Assembly (NCBI RefSeq): GCF_016598615.1
Contig: NZ_CP066831.1
Location: 5,456,001-5,520,000, forward strand
Direction: 5' to 3'
Origin: Streptomyces liliifuscus
GTDB taxonomy: Bacteria; Actinomycetota; Actinomycetes; Streptomycetales; Streptomycetaceae
Length of the DNA stretch: 64,000 nucleotides
Shown piece by piece: positions 36,003-46,665 of this stretch. Under the pieces are notes generated by a model, which ran no database searches, had not been told where the DNA came from, and saw nothing but the letters and a program-made list of their open reading frames with translations. The position numbers and the translations under genes are program-made. Numbering within the stretch: the first letter of the stretch is position 1; every line of letters begins with the position of its first letter.

Positions 36003-36106
36003 ACCCGCCGAAGTGAGGTCGAAGTGAATCGGTCGGGTAGCCGGAAGAAGTAGTCCACAGGTCCGCACCGCGGATCCACAGCCCTGGGGGAGGTCGGCGA
36101 ACGACC

Positions 36107-37231
36107 ATGCACGTCACGCATCTGTCGCTGGCCGACTTCCGCTCGTACGCCCGGGTCGAGGTCCCTCTCGACCCGGGCGTCACCGCGTTCGTGGGCCCCA
36201 ACGGACAGGGCAAGACCAACCTCGTCGAGGCGGTCGGCTATCTCGCCACCCTCGGCAGCCATCGCGTCTCGTCCGACGCACCCCTCGTGCGGATGGGCGC
36301 CGACCGCGCGATCGTCCGGGCCAACGTCCGGCAGGGCGAGCGTCAGCAACTCGTCGAGCTGGAGCTGAACCCCGGCAAGGCCAACCGCGCCCGCATCAAC
36401 AGGTCCTCGCAGGTCAGACCGCGTGACGTGCTGGGCATCGTACGGACCGTGCTGTTCGCGCCCGAGGATCTCGCGCTGGTCAAGGGCGATCCGGGCGAGC
36501 GCCGGCGCTTCCTCGACGAGCTGATCACCGCGCGCTCCCCGCGCATGGCGGGCGTGCGCTCGGACTACGACCGCGTCCTCAGGCAGCGCAACACGCTCCT
36601 GAAGTCGGCCGCGCTCGCCCGACGCCACGGCGGCCGCACGATGGACCTGTCCACGCTCGACGTCTGGGACCAGCACCTCGCGCGCGTGGGCGCAGAACTG
36701 CTCGCCCAGCGCCTCGACCTGGTCGCCGCGATCCAGCCGCTGGCGGACAAGGCGTACGAGCAGCTGGCGCCCGGCGGCGGTCCCGTGGCCCTGGAGTACA
36801 AGCCCTCCTCGCCCGAGATCACCGGCCACGCGCGCGAGGAGCTGTACGAGCAGCTGATGGCCGCGATGGTGGAGACACGCAAGTCGGAGATCGAGCGGGG
36901 CGTCACCCTGGTCGGACCGCATCGCGACGAACTACTGCTCAAACTTGGCGAGCTGCCCGCGAAGGGCTACGCGTCACACGGCGAGTCCTGGTCGTACGCG
37001 CTGTCGCTGCGCCTGGCCTCGTACGACCTGTTGCGGGCCGAGGGCAACGAGCCGGTGCTGGTCCTCGACGACGTGTTCGCCGAACTGGACACCCGTCGCC
37101 GCGAACGCCTCGCCGAGCTGGTCGCCCCCGGCGAGCAGGTGCTGGTGACGGCCGCGGTCGACGACGACGTACCTGGCGTACTGACGGGGACACGGTTCAC
37201 CGTGTCCGGGGGCACGGTGGAGCGCGTATGA
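36107..37231 (+). CDS. recF: DNA replication and repair protein RecF
   Basis: A 374-residue SMC-like ATPase that helps load RecA at gaps. Walker A is FVGPNGQGKTNLVEAV near residue 32, the signature region is YASHGESWSYALSLRLAS, and Walker B is PVLVLDDVFAELDTRRRE. ATG at 36107; the preceding GGGGGAGG is a strong ribosome site. The stop overlaps the next gene by four bases (ATGA). Confidence 0.96.
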   Translation: MHVTHLSLADFRSYARVEVPLDPGVTAFVGPNGQGKTNLVEAVGYLATLGSHRVSSDAPLVRMGADRAIVRANVRQGERQQLVELELNPGKANRARINRSSQVRPRDVLGIVRTVLFAPEDLALVKGDPGERRRFLDELITARSPRMAGVRSDYDRVLRQRNTLLKSAALARRHGGRTMDLSTLDVWDQHLARVGAELLAQRLDLVAAIQPLADKAYEQLAPGGGPVALEYKPSSPEITGHAREELYEQLMAAMVETRKSEIERGVTLVGPHRDELLLKLGELPAKGYASHGESWSYALSLRLASYDLLRAEGNEPVLVLDDVFAELDTRRRERLAELVAPGEQVLVTAAVDDDVPGVLTGTRFTVSGGTVERV

Positions 37232-37773
37232 GCGAGAACACACCGGAGCCGAAGCCCGAGCCGGCGAAGGGACCCGAACCCTCCGGCGTCGACCTCGCGC
37301 GCGTGGCCCTGCGCGCAGCGAAGGAGCAGGCACGCGCGCGTGGGGACGCGGCGCGGCAGAAGAAGCAGGCACGGCGCGGCGGTCTGCGCTCCGGCGCGCA
37401 CGCCGACGGGCGCGACCCGATGGCGCTCGGCTCCGCCATCAACCGGCTCATCACCGAGCGCGGCTGGGAGGCCCCGGCCGCCGTCGGCGGTGTCATGGGC
37501 CGCTGGCCGCAGATCGTCGGCGACGACCTGGCCAACCACTGCGTACCGGAGAAGTACGACGAGGACGAGCGCGTACTGATCGTGCGGTGCGACTCGACGG
37601 CCTGGGCGACCAACCTGCGACTGCTCGCTCCGCAGCTGGTCGCACGCCTGAACGAGGACCTCGGGCACGGCACGGTGAGGCTGATCAAGGTGCTCGGCCC
37701 CGGGGGTCCCGTCCAGCGTTTCGGCCCCTTGCGCGCGCCTGGCAGCACGGGCCCCGGTGACACCTACGGGTGA
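37228..37773 (+). CDS. DUF721 protein, probable helicase loader DciA
   Basis: A 181-residue protein. The N-terminal 60 residues are Ala/Arg/Lys-rich. The DUF721 core follows: PMALGSAINRLITERGWEA, then VMGRWPQIVGDDLANHCVPE and DSTAWATNLRLLAPQLVARL. DciA proteins carry this domain and recruit the replicative helicase in bacteria lacking DnaC/DnaI. It overlaps recF by four bases, so the two are translationally coupled next to gyrB. Confidence 0.9.
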   Translation: MSENTPEPKPEPAKGPEPSGVDLARVALRAAKEQARARGDAARQKKQARRGGLRSGAHADGRDPMALGSAINRLITERGWEAPAAVGGVMGRWPQIVGDDLANHCVPEKYDEDERVLIVRCDSTAWATNLRLLAPQLVARLNEDLGHGTVRLIKVLGPGGPVQRFGPLRAPGSTGPGDTYG

Positions 37774-38083
37774 GCCAGACCGGACGGTATGCCGTTCGTA
37801 GCGGGGGGTTGACACCTCGAAGCGCTGAGTGGCGCTCTGCGCCTCTTTGAGCCCGGGTCCACATATGGGGAGTCGGTGGAGACCGGTTCAGGGCGGCACA
37901 TGCGGACTCAGGTACCGGCAAACCCCCATCACTGTCGGCGCTACCGGTAGACTGGAGGCTAATCCCGCCCCACTTGTGGGACGCACCGAGCAACGCTGAC
38001 TAAGGCTTACCAACGCAACACGCCGCAGCCGCTCCGGCCACCCGCCGGGAGCTTGGCTTGTGCTGTGCCAGAAAGGGCGCTTC
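37774..38083 (+). promoter_or_regulatory. gyrB leader and promoter region
   Basis: 310 bases with no gene. A TAGACT hexamer at 37948-37953 may be a -10, but no convincing -35 pairs with it. A short palindrome (CCCACTTGTGGG, about 37969) follows. gyrB control by supercoiling is known, but I see no direct proof here. Confidence 0.4.
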
Positions 38084-40144
38084 GTGGCCGATTCCGGCAA
38101 CCCCAACGAGAACATCCCGTCCACCGACGCCGGCGCGAACGGCGGGGCCACATCCTCGAACGGCGAGGTCACGGCCTCGTACGACGCCAGCGCCATCACC
38201 GTCCTCGAGGGTCTGGACGCGGTCCGCAAGCGACCCGGCATGTACATCGGCTCGACCGGTGAGCGTGGTCTTCATCACCTTGTGTACGAGGTGGTCGACA
38301 ACTCCGTCGACGAGGCGCTGGCCGGGCACGCCGACACGATCGAGGTCACGATCCTCCCCGACGGCGGCGTCCGCGTCGTCGACAACGGCCGCGGCATCCC
38401 GGTGGGCATCGTCGCCTCCGAGGGAAAGCCCGCCGTCGAGGTCGTGCTGACCGTGCTGCACGCGGGCGGCAAGTTCGGCGGCGGCGGCTACGCGGTCTCC
38501 GGCGGTCTGCACGGCGTGGGCGTCTCCGTCGTGAACGCGCTGTCCACCAAGGTGGCCGTCGAGATCAGGACCGACGGACACCGCTGGACGCAGGACTACA
38601 AGCTGGGCGTGCCGACGGCTCCGCTGGCCCAGCACGAGGCCATCGACGAGACCGGCACGTCGGTCACCTTCTGGGCCGACGGGGACATCTTCGAGACCAC
38701 GGACTACTCCTTCGAGACGCTCTCGCGGCGCTTCCAGGAGATGGCGTTCCTCAACAAGGGTTTGACGATCAAACTCACTGATGAGCGCGACTCGGCGAAG
38801 GCCACGGTGGGCGCCGACGAGGCGGGTGCGGACGAGCCCGAAGAGGTCAAGACCGTCACGTACCACTACGAAGGCGGCATCGTCGACTTCGTGACGTACC
38901 TCAACTCCCGCAAGGGCGAGGTCGTCCACCCCACCGTGATCGACATCGAGGCCGAGGACAAGGAGCGCATGCTCTCCCTCGAGGTCGCGATGCAGTGGAA
39001 CGGCGGTTACAGCGAGGGCGTGTACTCCTTCGCCAACACCATCCACACCCATGAGGGCGGTACGCACGAGGAGGGCTTCCGCGCGGCGCTCACCGGTCTC
39101 ATCAACCGGTACGCGCGCGACAAGAAGCTGCTGCGCGAGAAGGACGACAACCTCACGGGTGACGACATCCGCGAGGGTCTGACGGCGATCATCTCGATCA
39201 AGCTCGGCGAGCCGCAGTTCGAGGGCCAGACCAAGACCAAGCTGGGCAACACCGAGGCGAAGACCTTCGTCCAGAAGGTCGTCCACGAGCACATCAGCGA
39301 CTGGCTGGACCGCAATCCGAACGAGGCCGCGGACATCATCCGCAAGTCCATCCAGGCGGCCACCGCGCGCGTGGCGGCCCGCAAGGCCCGTGACCTCACC
39401 CGTCGCAAGGGGCTCCTGGAGACGGCGTCGCTGCCGGGCAAGCTGAGCGACTGCCAGTCGAACGACCCCACCAAGTGCGAGATCTTCATCGTCGAGGGTG
39501 ACTCCGCCGGCGGCTCGGCCAAGTCCGGCCGCAACCCGGAGTACCAGGCGATCCTCCCGATCCGGGGAAAGATCCTCAACGTCGAGAAGGCGCGGATCGA
39601 CAAGATCCTGCAGAACCAGGAGATCCAGGCACTGATCTCCGCCTTCGGAACCGGAGTCCACGAGGACTTCGACATCGCGAAGCTCCGCTATCACAAGATC
39701 ATCCTGATGGCGGACGCCGACGTCGACGGACAGCACATCAACACCCTGCTGCTGACCTTCCTGTTCCGCTTCATGCGGCCGCTGGTCGAGGCCGGGCACG
39801 TGTTCCTGTCGCGTCCGCCGCTCTACAAGATCAAGTGGGGCCGGGACGACTTCGAGTACGCGTACTCGGACCGTGAGCGCGACGCCCTGATCGAGCTCGG
39901 CCGCCAGGCGGGCAAGCGCATCAGGGAGGACTCGATCCAGCGCTTCAAGGGTCTCGGTGAGATGAACGCCGAGGAGCTGCGCATCACCACGATGGACCAG
40001 GAGCACCGCGTTCTCGGTCAGGTCACGCTCGACGACGCCGCCCAGGCCGACGACCTGTTCTCGGTCCTGATGGGCGAGGACGTCGAGGCACGCCGCGCGT
40101 TCATCCAGCGCAATGCCAAGGACGTCCGCTTCCTCGACATCTGA
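38084..40144 (+). CDS. gyrB: DNA gyrase subunit B
   Basis: A 686-residue ATPase subunit. GHKL motifs are VYEVVDNSVDEALAGHAD, VVDNGRGIPVG and GGLHGVGVSVVNALS. The Toprim domain has FIVEGDSAGGSAKSGRN and LMADADVDGQHINTLLL. GTG at 38084 with AGAAAGG seven bases upstream is preferred over 38060. It forms an A2B2 enzyme with GyrA that introduces negative supercoils. Confidence 0.97.
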   Translation: MADSGNPNENIPSTDAGANGGATSSNGEVTASYDASAITVLEGLDAVRKRPGMYIGSTGERGLHHLVYEVVDNSVDEALAGHADTIEVTILPDGGVRVVDNGRGIPVGIVASEGKPAVEVVLTVLHAGGKFGGGGYAVSGGLHGVGVSVVNALSTKVAVEIRTDGHRWTQDYKLGVPTAPLAQHEAIDETGTSVTFWADGDIFETTDYSFETLSRRFQEMAFLNKGLTIKLTDERDSAKATVGADEAGADEPEEVKTVTYHYEGGIVDFVTYLNSRKGEVVHPTVIDIEAEDKERMLSLEVAMQWNGGYSEGVYSFANTIHTHEGGTHEEGFRAALTGLINRYARDKKLLREKDDNLTGDDIREGLTAIISIKLGEPQFEGQTKTKLGNTEAKTFVQKVVHEHISDWLDRNPNEAADIIRKSIQAATARVAARKARDLTRRKGLLETASLPGKLSDCQSNDPTKCEIFIVEGDSAGGSAKSGRNPEYQAILPIRGKILNVEKARIDKILQNQEIQALISAFGTGVHEDFDIAKLRYHKIILMADADVDGQHINTLLLTFLFRFMRPLVEAGHVFLSRPPLYKIKWGRDDFEYAYSDRERDALIELGRQAGKRIREDSIQRFKGLGEMNAEELRITTMDQEHRVLGQVTLDDAAQADDLFSVLMGEDVEARRAFIQRNAKDVRFLDI

Positions 40145-40186
40145 GTCGGTCTCAGCTGACCGCGCCAGAAAGGATCTTCACCAGCA

Positions 40187-42787
<2,601 letters not shown>

Positions 42788-42805
42788 CGCGAGGAGTGAG
42801 TCATC

Positions 42806-43606
42806 GTGAGCGGAGCCACGGGCGCCGGTTCTACCGGTACGGAAAAGGACGGCGGCCGTGGCCCCGCCACGGAGGCGACTGACTCCCATGACTCTCATGG
42901 ATCCCAGGGGGGAACTGTGACGGACACCAGAGGCCCGCAGACGCCGCAGTACGCGGCGGGCGCGGCCCCAGGCTCGCCGGTGCCTCCGGGCCCGGCGCCT
43001 TCCCCGGGGCCGGGACCAGCCCCGGGCCCGGCGGCTCCGGCGGGCCACGCGCCTTCCGTGGGCCACGCGCCGCCCGCCGGCGCGGCGGCACCGCCGCCTC
43101 CGGGATCGCCGCTGCCGGGGGAACGGCAGCCGCAGCAGACCGCTCAGCCGTATCACCCGCCGCAGGCGTACCCGGCACAGCAGACGGCCACCGGCGCTGT
43201 CCGCAGGCCGCGCACCGGGGCCCGTACGACTCCGCGCACGCGCAAGGCGCGTCTGCGGGTCGCCAAGGCCGACCCGTGGTCGGTGATGAAGGTCAGCTTC
43301 CTGCTCTCCATCGCGCTCGGCATCTGCACGATCGTCGCGGCCGCGGTCCTGTGGATGGTCATGGACGCGATGGGCGTCTTCTCCACGGTGGGCGGCACGA
43401 TCTCCGAGGCCACCGGCTCGAACGAGTCCAACGGCTTCGACCTGCAGTCCTTCCTGTCGCTGCCGCGGGTGCTCATCTTCACGTCGATCATCGCGGTCAT
43501 CGACGTCGTCCTCGCCACCGCGCTCGCCACCCTCGGAGCGTTCATCTACAACCTCTCCGCGGGCTTCGTCGGCGGTATCGAGCTGACGCTCGCCGAGGAT
43601 GAGTAA
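42806..43606 (+). CDS. DUF3566 membrane protein
   Basis: A 266-residue protein. Residues 1-150 are Pro/Gly/Ala-rich and disordered. Two transmembrane helices follow: SFLLSIALGICTIVAAAVLW and IFTSIIAVIDVVLATALATL. This gene lies directly after gyrA in Streptomyces and mycobacteria. Its function is unknown. GTG at 42806 has GAGGAG; an in-frame GTG at 42917 with a strong GGGGGGA would remove 37 residues and is equally possible. Confidence 0.85.
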   Translation: MSGATGAGSTGTEKDGGRGPATEATDSHDSHGSQGGTVTDTRGPQTPQYAAGAAPGSPVPPGPAPSPGPGPAPGPAAPAGHAPSVGHAPPAGAAAPPPPGSPLPGERQPQQTAQPYHPPQAYPAQQTATGAVRRPRTGARTTPRTRKARLRVAKADPWSVMKVSFLLSIALGICTIVAAAVLWMVMDAMGVFSTVGGTISEATGSNESNGFDLQSFLSLPRVLIFTSIIAVIDVVLATALATLGAFIYNLSAGFVGGIELTLAEDE

Positions 43607-43633
43607 AACGTTGTCGTAACCGCTTCCTGCTTG

Positions 43634-43661
43634 GAGCGCATCCCTTGTCGGGGATGCGCTC
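43634..43661 (+). terminator. terminator after the DUF3566 gene
   Basis: Perfect 11-base arms (GAGCGCATCCC) around a 6-base loop. It ends the gyrBA transcript before the tRNA. Confidence 0.85.
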
Positions 43662-43727
43662 TCATGCTGTCCAGGGACGCGTTGTCACGCTGTCCGGGCA
43701 GGCTGGAGCGGGGCTCGGATACCGATT

Positions 43728-43756
43728 TTGGGACTGACCCCGTCGTGCGCTAATCT
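43728..43756 (+). promoter_or_regulatory. promoter of tRNA-Ile
   Basis: TTGGGA at 43728-43733 and TAATCT at 43751-43756 with exactly 17 bases between, like a principal sigma factor promoter. It lies 40 bases before the tRNA. Confidence 0.75.
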
Positions 43757-43796
43757 TCAGAGGTCAGCGCGCGGGACATACACCGCAGAGCGCGGC

Positions 43797-43870
43797 GGGG
43801 CTATAGCTCAGTTGGTTAGAGCGCATCCCTGATAAGGATGAGGCCACAGGTTCAAATCCTGTTAGCCCCA
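43797..43870 (+). tRNA. tRNA-Ile (GAT)
   Basis: 74 bases. The acceptor arm GGGGCTA pairs with TAGCCCC. The anticodon GAT is at 43831-43833, in the loop of a CATCC/GGATG stem. The T-loop reads GGTTCAAATCC. The CCA end is not encoded. Conserved at this place in Streptomyces, downstream of gyrA. Confidence 0.97.
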
Positions 43871-43877
43871 CACTGCG

Positions 43878-43908
43878 AAGACCCCCAACCAGTCCTGGTT
43901 GGGGGTCT
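43878..43908 (+). terminator. terminator after tRNA-Ile
   Basis: Arms AAGACCCCCAACCA and its complement around GTCC. It lies eight bases after the tRNA end. Confidence 0.9.
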
Positions 43909-43986
43909 TGTCGTGTGCCCGGTGTGTACGCAAGTTCGCCCCGGACGTGAGGTGTGTGAAAGGTAATCGAGCGACGTAGAACGAGG

Positions 43987-44026
43987 TCTACGTAGAGGCT
44001 GATTTACGTGAAGAGGGTCTACGTAG
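43987..44026. repeat. two TCTACGTAG repeats with palindromic centres
   Basis: TCTACGTAGA at 43987-43996 is a perfect palindrome, and TCTACGTAG repeats at 44018-44026, centres 31 bp apart. They lie beyond the end of the DUF6344-like gene and may be operators or chance. No gene is visible between 43909 and 44049. Confidence 0.4.
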
Positions 44027-44049
44027 GGGCCTGTTCGTCGGCGCTCGGC

Positions 44050-44391
44050 CTACGTCCGGTCGGTGCAAGGGGCGGCGGAGTCCGCCGCGGGCTCCTCCTC
44101 GTCGGAGGCCTCGTCCGTGTCCGCAGGCGCGCGGTGGCGGCAGCTCGGCGAGGAGCCGTGGGCCTCGGCGCGGATGCGTTGCTTCATGGTGGGGGGCAGG
44201 GAGCGGGAGTATGCCCACGCCCAGGCGGCCGTCGTCGGGAGCGTCACGGTCGCGGTGCTGTTGCGCGGGCTCTCCGGCTGCTGTACCGGTGTGGCCGCGC
44301 TCGCCGTCGTGACGAGTCCGAGCGTCGTGCACAGTGCGATGAAGGCGGTGACGACCGCGTTCCACAGCTTCATGACCCTGATCTTGGCCAT
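44050..44391 (-). CDS. small secreted protein, DUF6344-like
   Basis: A 113-residue protein. A signal peptide is visible (MKLWNAVVTAFIALCTTLGL, cleavage near TTASA-AT). The mature part is polar, has the motif WAWAYSRSLPPTMKQRIRAEAH and an acidic C-terminus with two cysteines. Similar short secreted proteins (DUF6344) occur in Streptomyces at this place. Function unknown. GTGAGGGG before the ATG at 44391 supports the start. Confidence 0.72.
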   Translation of the reverse strand: MAKIRVMKLWNAVVTAFIALCTTLGLVTTASAATPVQQPESPRNSTATVTLPTTAAWAWAYSRSLPPTMKQRIRAEAHGSSPSCRHRAPADTDEASDEEEPAADSAAPCTDRT

Positions 44392-44717
44392 GGCCCCTCA
44401 CTTTCAGGTTGGGCGATTTGCGTACTTTCCTCATGATGTGTATGGCGGTCGGGAAGTGGTGGACCTGCGCCCGTGGCGCGTCGATCTTCGGATGAACACC
44501 ACCCGGATGGACCCAAGAAGCAAGAAAAGCGAGGAAAGGCAGCAAAAGTCACAGTGTGTGGTGACTGTTCACGTTCCGAAGGGAGGGCCGTCGTCCGGTT
44601 CTACTGGTGTGTGCCGTGCGGGAGTTGGCGGCCGACGCAGGTCACCGATCGGTATCGGCCGGTGTGTATAGTCGGGCGGCAGAAGTCCCCTACGCCAAGG
44701 AAAGACGAGGTCGCGCG
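44392..44717. other. divergent spacer before the DLW-39 gene
   Basis: 326 bases. A TATAGT at 44667-44672 could be a -10 for the next gene. An open frame 44473-44721 crosses it with two CxxC motifs, but its third-position GC is far below neighbouring genes, so I judge it non-coding. Confidence 0.4.
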
Positions 44718-44846
44718 GTGAAGAAGCTTCTCCTGGTCGCACTGGCCGCCATCGGCGGGCTCCTCGTGTACCGCCAGATCCAGGCGGATCGCGCCGAGCA
44801 GGATCTGTGGACGGAGGCGACTGACTCCGTGCCCACGGGTTCGTGA
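44718..44846 (+). CDS. DLW-39 family small membrane protein
   Basis: A 42-residue protein: one membrane helix (MKKLLLVALAAIGGLLVYRQ) and a short tail with the DLW motif in EQDLWTEATD. This matches the actinobacterial DLW-39 family (about 39 residues), which is linked to gyrA-tRNA regions. Function unknown. GTG at 44718 has GAGG eight bases before it. Confidence 0.85.
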   Translation: MKKLLLVALAAIGGLLVYRQIQADRAEQDLWTEATDSVPTGS

Positions 44847-44870
44847 GTATCGACGACAGTCTCAGTACAG

Positions 44871-44898
44871 ACCCCGGCCGCCTCGCGGTCGGGGTTTT
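44871..44898 (+). terminator. terminator after the DLW-39 gene
   Basis: Arms ACCCCGGCCG and CGGTCGGGGT with one wobble pair, then TTTT. Confidence 0.8.
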
Positions 44899-45110
44899 GT
44901 GTTGCCGGAGCGGGCCGGAGCAGGTCCGGGGCAAGAGCGTCGTGGACGTCACAGGAAGCGCTTGCGTGGCCGAACAGGGGGTGGCGCGGCGGCCGGAGGG
45001 GCAGGATGGTCGAGGCTTCACGGACGTCCGGGACTGCGTCGGGACAGCGCCGACACCGGTCCGCGGACGCCCGGTGACTGACGATCCGGTGCTACGGCGA
45101 GGGGTGGCGC

Positions 45111-46547
45111 GTGATGGGGCGGCGCACGGCACGGTGGCGCGGCCGTACGGTCCTGGCCGGAGCGGCGGCGCTGTTCTCGGCCGTGGCCCCGGCGGGACAG
45201 GCGACGGCGGCCGGCACTCCCCCTCCGTACCGCTTCGCCGCCGGCGCCGAGCAGGTCGAGGGCGCGACGGCACCCACTGATGCCGTACGGCTGACACCCG
45301 GCACGACCTATCGGAGCTCCGTCGGCGACAAGGGGAAGCTCTACTACGGGCTGCGGCTCGACGCCGTCTCCACGGCCTATGTGTCGGTCACCGCCGTCCC
45401 CAAGGCGGGGACGAAGGCCGTGTACTCGGACGGCATCAAGGTGTCCCTGCAGGACCCCAATGGCAACAAGTGCTTCTCCGGAGACGCCGGTGCCGCCAGG
45501 TTCGGGCCCACCGAGAGCCCACGGCCGATCACCGCCTGGGCCTCGCGCAGGACCGGCCCCGGCACGTACACCTGCAAGAGCGCGGGAGCGTACTCCGTGC
45601 TCGTCGAGCGCATCAGCGGTGCCGGGTCCTCGCCGGACGACTGGGAGCTGGAGCTTCGGTACGTGTCGGAGCCCGCGCTGAAGAAGGCCGCTTCGACGGC
45701 TGCCCCCGAGGCGTGGGACTCCGCCTCGCCTCAAGCGGTCGACGGCGTCGCCAGGACTCGTAGGGGTGGTACGAGCTTCAACGAGGCGCGTTCCCTGGAA
45801 CAGGGCGTCTGGAAGGACGGGATCCAGGCCGGGCAGACGCTCTTCTACCGCGTTCCCGTCGACTGGGGGCAACAGATCTACGCCACGGCCGAACTGGGCT
45901 CCGCGAGCGGCGACGGGTTCCTGGGCAACGCCCTCGGTCTGTCGCTCTACAACCCGGTGCGCGCGTTGGTGGACGACGCCGGCACCGGGTACGACGGCAG
46001 GGCGAAGTCGGCCACGCTGGAGCCGCTGCCCCCGGTCGCCTACGAGAACCGGTACGACGTCGACGACCAGGTGAGCGGCATGCGGTTCGCGGGCTGGTAC
46101 TACCTGGCTGTGCACCTCGGTGCGGAGATGGCCGACAAGTTCGGCGACGGGCCGTTCGACCTGACCCTGCGTGTGCGGGTGAGCGGTACGGCCGGGGCAC
46201 CGGCGGTGTACGACGGGACCGCCGCGCCGCCCGACGTGTTTGACGTGACCGCGGGGGACAAGGCCGCGGCGTCGAACGGCGCTGCGGCGACCGGCGGCGA
46301 CGGGGGACCGGACGGGAACACCGCGATGAAGGCGGTGGCCGTAGGCGGGATCGGCGCGGGGACCGTGCTCGTGCTGGGACTCGTCATGTGGACCGTGGTC
46401 GCACGGAGGCGGGTGGCGGTGGCCGGAGCGGGGGCGGCCGGAGCGGGGTCGCTCGGCGGTGGTCCCGGAGAGGGGTCAGCGCCTGTGCCGTTCGTTGGGG
46501 GGCCGGACGCGCGGTCGCGGGAGTACGGGCCGCCGCGAGCCTGGTAG
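45111..46547 (+). CDS. secreted protein with C-terminal membrane anchor, unknown function
   Basis: A 478-residue protein. A Tat-like or Sec signal starts the protein (RRTARWRGRTVLAGAAALFS, cleavage near TAAG). Extracytoplasmic region of about 370 residues with paired beta-rich domains containing YYGLRLDAVSTAYVSVTAV and LFYRVPVDWGQQIYATAEL, which are similar in pattern and may be duplicated. One transmembrane helix (about 405-425, GGIGAGTVLVLGLVMWTVV) and a Gly/Pro-rich cytoplasmic tail follow. GTG 45111 or ATG 45114 both fit GAGGGG. I do not recognise the family. It lies next to the proline-rich kinase on the opposite strand. Confidence 0.75.
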   Translation: MMGRRTARWRGRTVLAGAAALFSAVAPAGQATAAGTPPPYRFAAGAEQVEGATAPTDAVRLTPGTTYRSSVGDKGKLYYGLRLDAVSTAYVSVTAVPKAGTKAVYSDGIKVSLQDPNGNKCFSGDAGAARFGPTESPRPITAWASRRTGPGTYTCKSAGAYSVLVERISGAGSSPDDWELELRYVSEPALKKAASTAAPEAWDSASPQAVDGVARTRRGGTSFNEARSLEQGVWKDGIQAGQTLFYRVPVDWGQQIYATAELGSASGDGFLGNALGLSLYNPVRALVDDAGTGYDGRAKSATLEPLPPVAYENRYDVDDQVSGMRFAGWYYLAVHLGAEMADKFGDGPFDLTLRVRVSGTAGAPAVYDGTAAPPDVFDVTAGDKAAASNGAAATGGDGGPDGNTAMKAVAVGGIGAGTVLVLGLVMWTVVARRRVAVAGAGAAGAGSLGGGPGEGSAPVPFVGGPDARSREYGPPRAW

Positions 46548-46588
46548 GTAGCCGGCCTGGCAGGTAGCCGGCCTGGCAGGTAGTCGAC
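46541..46588. repeat. short tandem repeat at the end of the secreted protein gene
   Basis: About three copies of a 16-base unit of the form CTGGCAGGTAGCCGGC, starting in the last codon of the gene and running into the spacer. The third copy is changed at two bases. Confidence 0.7.
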
Positions 46589-46665
46589 GTAGTCCGTGGG
46601 TGGTTCGCGGCCCGGCTGTCACGGTGGTTCGTGGTGCGGCCGCCACGGGTGTTTCCCGGTCCGGC

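Noticed and set aside
44473..44721. 82-codon frame with two CxxC motifs overlapping the DLW-39 start by four bases
   Set aside because: Third-position GC is clearly lower than in neighbours, and a TATAGT promoter-like box lies inside. The four-base overlap alone is not enough.
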